Shown: positions 58,809 through 63,299 of the stretch, one piece after another
Numbering within the stretch: position 1 is the stretch's first letter
Layout of the letters: each line of letters starts with the position of its first letter
Source: an uncultured Eubacteriales bacterium
Lineage (GTDB): Bacteria > Bacillota > Clostridia > Oscillospirales > QAMX01
Direction of reading: 5' to 3'
Length of the DNA: 63,299 nt
Assembly (NCBI GenBank): GCA_905205975.1
Contig: CAJLFQ010000004.1
Location: 1 to 63,299, forward strand
Position numbers and translations under genes: made by a program
Notes under the pieces: generated by a model
Seen by the model: the letters and a program-made list of their open reading frames with translations, nothing else
Told to the model about the DNA's origin: nothing
Databases searched by the model: none

Positions 58809-59213
58809 TTACAGCCCGAAAACAGCCACGTTTTCAACGCCGTTCTGCTGAAATTCAGCCATATAGGCGTCGATTTTTCGGGCGAGCAGATCGCTGTCTG
58901 CACCGTCAACGTCTTTATCTTTCAGGTCGCGGCGTGCAAGCTCTTCCGCGAGGATGCCGTAAAAAACCATATCCTCGTAGTCGAGGATGGCCTCGTGAAT
59001 GCCGCCGTCCACATATTTGGCGGAAGGAACGGATTCAGCGCCTTCCACAAGGGCGTCCAGCCCGCATGACCGGCAGTTGGAGAAGACGGTGCTTTCCACC
59101 TCGTCATATTCGCCGATCCGATCGTCTCCGCGGATCGAATTGATGACCCAGTTGCCTGCATAGACGAGGTCCAGCAGCAGGCGAAACTGTCTGTTTGTCA
59201 AATGAAGATTCAT
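58809..59213 (-). CDS. conserved small protein of unknown function
   Basis: 134 residues, acidic, soluble. MNLHLTNRQFRLLLDLVYAGNWVIN and CRSCGLD are the most distinctive parts; the rest is helical with many Asp/Glu. I do not recognise a family beyond a resemblance to uncharacterised clostridial proteins. Start ATG 59213 with GAGG upstream; the site is part of a 9-bp tandem repeat. Lies after lexA on the same strand. Confidence 0.75.
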   Translation of the reverse strand: MNLHLTNRQFRLLLDLVYAGNWVINSIRGDDRIGEYDEVESTVFSNCRSCGLDALVEGAESVPSAKYVDGGIHEAILDYEDMVFYGILAEELARRDLKDKDVDGADSDLLARKIDAYMAEFQQNGVENVAVFGL

Positions 59214-59217
59214 AATT

Positions 59218-59243
59218 TGCCTCGATTGACTCGATTGCTCGAT
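59218..59243. repeat. 9-bp tandem repeats containing the ribosome site of the 134-residue gene
   Basis: Three adjacent units on the plus strand, TGCCTCGAT, TGACTCGAT, TGCTCGAT; the first, read on the minus strand, supplies the GAGG in front of the ATG at 59213. Confidence 0.75.
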
Positions 59244-59275
59244 GGAATGGTTTGCTGTTCGGCGCGCCCGAATGA

Positions 59276-59860
59276 TCAATAATCGCGCGACAGGGAACAA
59301 ACGCGCCCCAAAATTTCGCAGCCGGTTCCGTCAATCGGCTGGTAGAGCGGATTTTCCGGCATCAGCCACGTCTGCTGGCCGACCTGCTTGAGCCGCTTGA
59401 CGGTGGCTTCGCCGTTGATCATGGCGATGACGATTTCGCCGTTGCGCGCCGTGCTCTGGCGGCGTACGATGACCACATCGCCGTCCAGAATCCCGGCGTT
59501 GATCATGGAATCACCGCGGACGTTCAGCGCAAAATAATCGCCGTTGTCGTCGGTGTTGTAGCAGAGATAGCCGGTGACTTCTTCAAACGCCAGAATCGGC
59601 TGGCCGGCAGTAACCCGGCCGATGACCGGAATGCGGGTGTAGCCCTTGTTGTGCGTCAACGTGATGGTGCGCATTTTGCGGGAATCCTTGCTGATGTATC
59701 CGAGCTCCTGCAAACGGTTCAGATATCCGTGGACAGAAGAAGGCGACTGCAGATGGACGCCTTTGCAGATTTCACGGACTGACGGCGGGACGCCGTTCCG
59801 GTTGATGGTTGTTTCAACGAATTCGTATACTTCTTTGATTTTGCCCTTGAGCGGTTCCAT
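59276..59860 (-). CDS. lexA: LexA repressor
   Basis: SOS repressor that self-cleaves when RecA is activated. 194 residues: winged helix (PPSVREICKGVHLQSPSSVHGYL), cleavage site A85-G86 in VTAGQPI, catalytic S118 (RGDSM) and K155 (TVKRL). Own promoter with a matching SOS box (59968-59981) supports autoregulation. GAGG stands 7 bases before ATG. Confidence 0.96.
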   Translation of the reverse strand: MEPLKGKIKEVYEFVETTINRNGVPPSVREICKGVHLQSPSSVHGYLNRLQELGYISKDSRKMRTITLTHNKGYTRIPVIGRVTAGQPILAFEEVTGYLCYNTDDNGDYFALNVRGDSMINAGILDGDVVIVRRQSTARNGEIVIAMINGEATVKRLKQVGQQTWLMPENPLYQPIDGTGCEILGRVCSLSRDY

Positions 59861-59945
59861 TGTTTCACCTCAAACATATCGGAAAAGCCGGCCGGCTGCA
59901 AAAACAAAAACGGCGCGACATTTTTGACGGAAAAATTCATAATCC

Positions 59946-59974
59946 ATTATACCACAAAGCGCAGAAAGAAACAA
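59946..59974 (-). promoter_or_regulatory. promoter of lexA
   Basis: Minus strand TTGTTT, 17 bases, TATAAT. Confidence 0.82.
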
Positions 59975-59981
59975 TGGTTCA
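59968..59981 (-). promoter_or_regulatory. SOS box of lexA
   Basis: Minus strand TGAACCATTGTTTC fits the Gram-positive LexA site CGAACRNRYGTTYC at 11 of 14 positions and covers the -35 of lexA. Confidence 0.7.
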
Positions 59982-60019
59982 GACGTGAAAATCGCGGATG
60001 CCTGAATCTTTTTTTCGCG

Positions 60020-61255
60020 CTATCCGTCTTTTTTCCGGCGGCAGCGGCTCATTCGGAGATAGCAGAAACAGGCGGCCAGCGGAAAGATTGTTCCGGCCAG
60101 AACGGAAAGCCGGAAGCCGGACTGTTCAGCCGAGGCGGCAAACCACTGCGGCATCGGGATGCGCTGCGCCGCGTCGGCCAGAATGCCGATCAGCCACGGT
60201 CCGGCGGAACCGCCGATGTCGCCCGCGCAGGAGAGAATGGCGAACATCCATGCGCCGGCCATTGGATAACGCTCCCCGGAGAGCACAAGCGTCCCCGGCC
60301 ACAGCAGACTGGTCGAAAGCCCTGTGAGCCCGCAGGCGGCGATCGCCGCAACGGGCGTATGACAGAAGGCGAGCGTCAGATAACAGCCGGCGGCGATCAG
60401 ACAGGAGCTGGCCAGCACGCGGCTGAGCCGGAGCTTTGCGCCAAACAGCCCGTACAGGAGCCTCCCAATGCCGAGCATCAGCGCGAAGAAACCCGTTCCG
60501 AGCAAATCCCCCGCCAGTTTCGGCAGACCGACGCCGCGTTCCATGAAGGAAGAGGACCACTGCGCCACACATAGTTCGGCGGCGGATCCAAACGCAATGG
60601 CCAGCATGGCGGTTCGAAAGTAGGCGTCGGCGAGCAGCGGCCGCATCCGCTGCGTTTTTTCGGCGGGCGGCGGCGGCGCCAGCGGCACACCGGTAAACAA
60701 AACGAATGTCAAAACGGGCAGAAAAATCCAGCCGAGCAGGATAAACCGCCAGGCGGTATTGCCGAAAACGGACAGCAGCACGGTTGTGACGGCAACAACC
60801 AGCACCTGCCCCCAGGCATAAAACGAGTGCAGGAAGCTCATGGCGGCTCCTTTGGCTTCGGCGGTAATGCGGTCAATGATGGGGCTGAGCGTGATTTCCA
60901 GCAGCCCGCCTGCGCCGGAAAAGATCACCGTCGAGCAGAACAGCCCCATGCAGACGTTCCCCGGCAGGATGACCGGGGTCAGGGCATAGCAGCAGAAGCC
61001 TGCGGCAACCAAGACGGAAGCGCACAGCACGAACGGACGGCAGCCATGCCGGTCCAAACGGCGGGAAAACAGCAGGTCACAGAGCACCTGCGTGACAAAA
61101 TTGACAAAAATCAAGGCGCCGAGCATGGTGTAGGAAAGACCATACTGGTCGCGGAGCGGCATGAAGAGCAGCGGGGGCAGACAAACGACGGCCGCCTGCG
61201 TCAGGTAGGCACAGCAGCAGGCGGCCATGGTGCGGCGGTATCGGTTCGGAGGCAT
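60020..61255 (-). CDS. MFS transporter
   Basis: 411 residues with twelve hydrophobic segments. SRRLDRHGCRPF between helices 2 and 3 is the MFS loop motif, and FFALMLGIGRLLYGLFGAKL corresponds to its second-half repeat. Substrate unknown; the organisation is like the FucP/sugar-porter or DHA families. AAGGAAGG precedes the ATG by 8 bases. Divergent from the nucleoside hydrolase; no data show which substrate it carries. Confidence 0.9.
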   Translation of the reverse strand: MPPNRYRRTMAACCCAYLTQAAVVCLPPLLFMPLRDQYGLSYTMLGALIFVNFVTQVLCDLLFSRRLDRHGCRPFVLCASVLVAAGFCCYALTPVILPGNVCMGLFCSTVIFSGAGGLLEITLSPIIDRITAEAKGAAMSFLHSFYAWGQVLVVAVTTVLLSVFGNTAWRFILLGWIFLPVLTFVLFTGVPLAPPPPAEKTQRMRPLLADAYFRTAMLAIAFGSAAELCVAQWSSSFMERGVGLPKLAGDLLGTGFFALMLGIGRLLYGLFGAKLRLSRVLASSCLIAAGCYLTLAFCHTPVAAIAACGLTGLSTSLLWPGTLVLSGERYPMAGAWMFAILSCAGDIGGSAGPWLIGILADAAQRIPMPQWFAASAEQSGFRLSVLAGTIFPLAACFCYLRMSRCRRKKDG

Positions 61256-61356
61256 CAGACATCCTTCCTTTCGGTTCCTGTTTGGATTGGTTTTGATTCA
61301 TCCTATGCGCCGGTTTCAAAAAAAGCGAAACATTGTCTGGCGCAGACATCAAAAAT

Positions 61357-61386
61357 ATGGTATAATATGGTATGGTATAATATGGT
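61357..61386. repeat. 15-bp tandem duplication carrying alternative -10 boxes
   Basis: Two adjacent copies of ATGGTATAATATGGT (61357-61371, 61372-61386); each holds a TATAAT (61361-61366 and 61376-61381). They lie about 92-121 bases upstream of the nucleoside hydrolase start and in the shared region with the MFS gene. Confidence 0.85.
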
Positions 61387-61477
61387 ATAAGGACAGCGTG
61401 CCAAACGGCTGAAACGCACAGGTTCTCCTGAAGAAGGCGAATCACAAACGAGAAAATCGAAAGGATTTGTGTAAGAT

Positions 61478-62377
61478 ATGGCAGAAACAAAACCGAAAAC
61501 CATCATCCTGGATACGGACATTGGGCCGGATTGTGACGATGTCGGCGCACTGCTCATGCTTCTGAAACTGGAAAAGGCGGGTCTGTGCCGGATCGCAGCG
61601 ATCACGCACTGCACCTCCAACCCGTTTGGATGCGGCTGCATTGACGCCATCTGCCGCGCAGAGGGCCGCAGCGATATGCCGATCGGCACGCTGAAGCGGG
61701 ACGGCATTCTCTGCGGGTTTGACGACGCCCGTTACAACGAAGTCATCTGCGGGCTGTATGAAAACCGCTTTGCCAACGGCGCGGATGCGCCGGATGCGGT
61801 CAAAGTGCTGCGCCGGGCCTTCGCAGAAAACGAGGATATCACGCTGGTGACCATCGGCCCGCTGGGCAACGTCGCCGACTTCCTGAAGAGCGGCCCGGAT
61901 GAAATCAGCCCGAAAACGGGGCTGGAGCTCGCACGCGAATCGTGCAGCCGCATGGTCTGCATGGGCGGAAACATGGATGGGGACTGCCGCGAATTCAATT
62001 TCTTTGTCGAAACAGACGCAACGGCGACCGTTCTTGCACTGTGGCCGACGGAGATTTTCTTCTCGATTTTATCCACCGGCAACGACGTCCAGACCGGCGC
62101 GGATATGTCCAGCCGCCTCGGCCGGCTGCACCCGGCTGCACTGGCGTTCGCACTGCACAGCCCGAACGGCCGCAGCAGCTTCGACGAAACCGCCGTTTAC
62201 TATGCGCTCTTCCCGGAAACCCCGCTCTTTGAAACGAGCCGGGCAGGATGGATGGGCATCCTGGCAAACGGCGCCAACACATGGCGCTTCGCAGAAGACG
62301 GCCGTCATTACTATTTTGTCAAGGCCTGCCCGCCGGAGCAGGTCGCGGAAGCGCTGGAGAGCTGGATGTACCGCTGA
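61478..62377 (+). CDS. nucleoside hydrolase
   Basis: Splits nucleosides into base and ribose. 299 residues; calcium-binding DTDIGPDCDD at 12-21, THCTSNP, TIGPLGNVADFL, MGGNMDGDCREFNFFVETDA and the C-terminal active-site histidine region are typical of the inosine-uridine preferring family. AAAGGA precedes the ATG. Fits with ribokinase (44529-45476) and PNP. Start of a two-gene unit with rhaD. Confidence 0.9.
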   Translation: MAETKPKTIILDTDIGPDCDDVGALLMLLKLEKAGLCRIAAITHCTSNPFGCGCIDAICRAEGRSDMPIGTLKRDGILCGFDDARYNEVICGLYENRFANGADAPDAVKVLRRAFAENEDITLVTIGPLGNVADFLKSGPDEISPKTGLELARESCSRMVCMGGNMDGDCREFNFFVETDATATVLALWPTEIFFSILSTGNDVQTGADMSSRLGRLHPAALAFALHSPNGRSSFDETAVYYALFPETPLFETSRAGWMGILANGANTWRFAEDGRHYYFVKACPPEQVAEALESWMYR

Positions 62378-62428
62378 CAGCTGCGTCAAAAATCAAAGAT
62401 CGATCAATAAAACAAAGAGGTTACTCAC

Positions 62429-63244
62429 ATGAAAGACATTCTGACAGCTCCGTTTATGGAGGAAATGCGCAAAACCACGGCGAATATGTACCGGCTTGGC
62501 TGGGACGAACGCAACGGCGGCAACATCAGCTATCTGCTGGATACGGATGAAGTCGCGGCGTACCTGGATCTGGATCACGTCATCCGCACCATTCCGATGG
62601 GGTTTGACGCTTCCGCCCTGATTGGAAAAATCTTTATCGTCACCGGCACGGGCAAATACTTCAAAAACGTCGATGCAGACCCGGAGACAAACCTGGGGAT
62701 CGTCCGCATTGCGGCAGACGGCTGCACGGCGGAGCTGCTCTGGGGATTTGCGGACGGCGGCCGCTTTACCTCGGAATTCCCGGCGCATCTAATGAGCCAT
62801 ATGGCGCGCCTGACGGTGGATCCGGCCAACCGCGTGGTGATGCACTGCCACCCGACGTACACGCTCGCCATGAACTATGTGCATGAACTCGACGAAAAGA
62901 AATTCACCCATACGCTGTGGGAAATGTGCACCGAATGCATCGTCGTCTTCCCGGACGGCATCGGCGTTCTGCCGTGGATGCTCTGCGGCACCAACACCAT
63001 CGGCGAAGCCACTGCGAAAAAAATGAAGGAATTCCGCCTGGTCATCTGGGGCATGCACGGGATTTACGGCGCCGGCAAAACCATGGACGAAACGTTTGGT
63101 CTGATTGAAACGGTCGAAAAAGCGGCGCAGATTTATATGCTGACGGCGCATTTGCCGCGTCTGAATACGATTCGGGACGATCAGCTCCGCGAATTGGCAA
63201 AAGGCTTCAACCTGACATACCGGACAGATTTTCTGAACGATTAG
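62429..63244 (+). CDS. rhaD: rhamnulose-1-phosphate aldolase
   Basis: Zinc-dependent class II aldolase that splits rhamnulose-1-phosphate into dihydroxyacetone phosphate and lactaldehyde. 271 residues; the catalytic E116 (SEFPAH), zinc ligands H139 and H141 (MHCHPT) and H210 (WGMHGIYG) match RhaD at almost the same numbering as the E. coli enzyme. AGAGG stands upstream. Other rha genes are not in the window; the next genes downstream could hold them. Confidence 0.92.
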   Translation: MKDILTAPFMEEMRKTTANMYRLGWDERNGGNISYLLDTDEVAAYLDLDHVIRTIPMGFDASALIGKIFIVTGTGKYFKNVDADPETNLGIVRIAADGCTAELLWGFADGGRFTSEFPAHLMSHMARLTVDPANRVVMHCHPTYTLAMNYVHELDEKKFTHTLWEMCTECIVVFPDGIGVLPWMLCGTNTIGEATAKKMKEFRLVIWGMHGIYGAGKTMDETFGLIETVEKAAQIYMLTAHLPRLNTIRDDQLRELAKGFNLTYRTDFLND

Positions 63245-63273
63245 GCAGAACCAAACCAAAAAACAAGCGAACA

Positions 63274-63297
63274 CCGCACCGGTTTCAGCCGGTGCGG
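63274..63297 (+). terminator. hairpin after rhaD at the window edge
   Basis: Nine-base stem CCGCACCGG with CCGGTGCGG; the T-run, if any, lies outside the window. Confidence 0.6.
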
Positions 63298-63299
63298 CG

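Noticed and set aside
1..63299. Mobile elements, prophage, tRNA or rRNA genes
   Set aside because: No transposase, integrase, terminal inverted repeat, tRNA cloverleaf or rRNA sequence was recognised; base composition looks even throughout.

Overview
The window looks like a chromosomal segment of a GC-rich, endospore-forming member of the Bacillota (class Clostridia, probably an Oscillospirales- or Christensenellales-type gut or rumen lineage). The basis is spoIIE directly behind Spo0A-like boxes, the short archaeal-type prolyl-tRNA synthetase, VanW proteins, a TagA/WecG glycosyltransferase, a Gld-like ABC operon with DUF4340, and several small proteins of clostridial type. No rRNA, tRNA, CRISPR array, insertion sequence or prophage is visible. 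Genes are tightly packed on both strands. Many operon partners overlap by the four bases ATGA. Promoters are close to the vegetative consensus, mostly with a 17-base spacer.

Layout. 1-9970: 3' part of a VanW gene, proS, GDPD phosphodiesterase, GH16 and GH38 glycosidases, second VanW gene. 10063-15043: DUF975 membrane protein overlapping rlmH, then spoIIE with two small uncharacterised genes. 15076-18436: GH36-like galactosidase, mltG, and an unlisted 32-residue cysteine-rich membrane peptide gene with its own terminator. 18507-24070: DJ-1 protein, GNAT plus DUF2156 acyltransferase pair, tmk, TagA-type transferase, divergent GtrS-like membrane glycosyltransferase. 24134-35010 (minus strand): Cys-rich protein, radical SAM, rnc, acpP, plsX, trmFO, topA, dprA, SpoU methyltransferase, membrane protein, greA. 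35270-38671 (plus): TIM-barrel glycosidase, amidohydrolase, zinc-ribbon membrane protein. 38790-44362 (minus): phosphodiesterase, degV, upp, pth, small membrane protein, feoB, feoA. 44529-49524: ribokinase, sialidase, VOC protein, and the PNP-SDR-RsuA operon. 49599-59860 (minus): Gld-like ABC operon, hisS, CYTH protein, a degenerate P-type ATPase, a 134-residue orphan and lexA. 60020-63244: MFS transporter, nucleoside hydrolase, rhaD.

Functionally the segment mixes housekeeping (translation, tRNA/rRNA modification, lipid precursor supply, DNA topology, SOS control) with salvage of bases and nucleosides (upp, PNP, nucleoside hydrolase, ribokinase) and use of imported sugars. The glycosidases GH16, GH38, GH36-like, sialidase and TIM-barrel enzyme all lack a visible signal peptide, so they probably act in the cytoplasm on imported oligosaccharides.

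The most unusual points are: (i) topA carries an in-frame TAA next to an altered TOPRIM motif; (ii) a 726-residue protein aligns by eye with the P-type ATPase scaffold but has lost its actuator domain and phosphorylation signature; (iii) the 32-residue CC...CC membrane peptide; (iv) short tandem duplications lie just upstream of at least five genes; (v) a perfect 22-bp palindromic operator sits inside the Gld-like ABC promoter; and (vi) a strong promoter runs antisense through a VOC gene toward the PNP operon.
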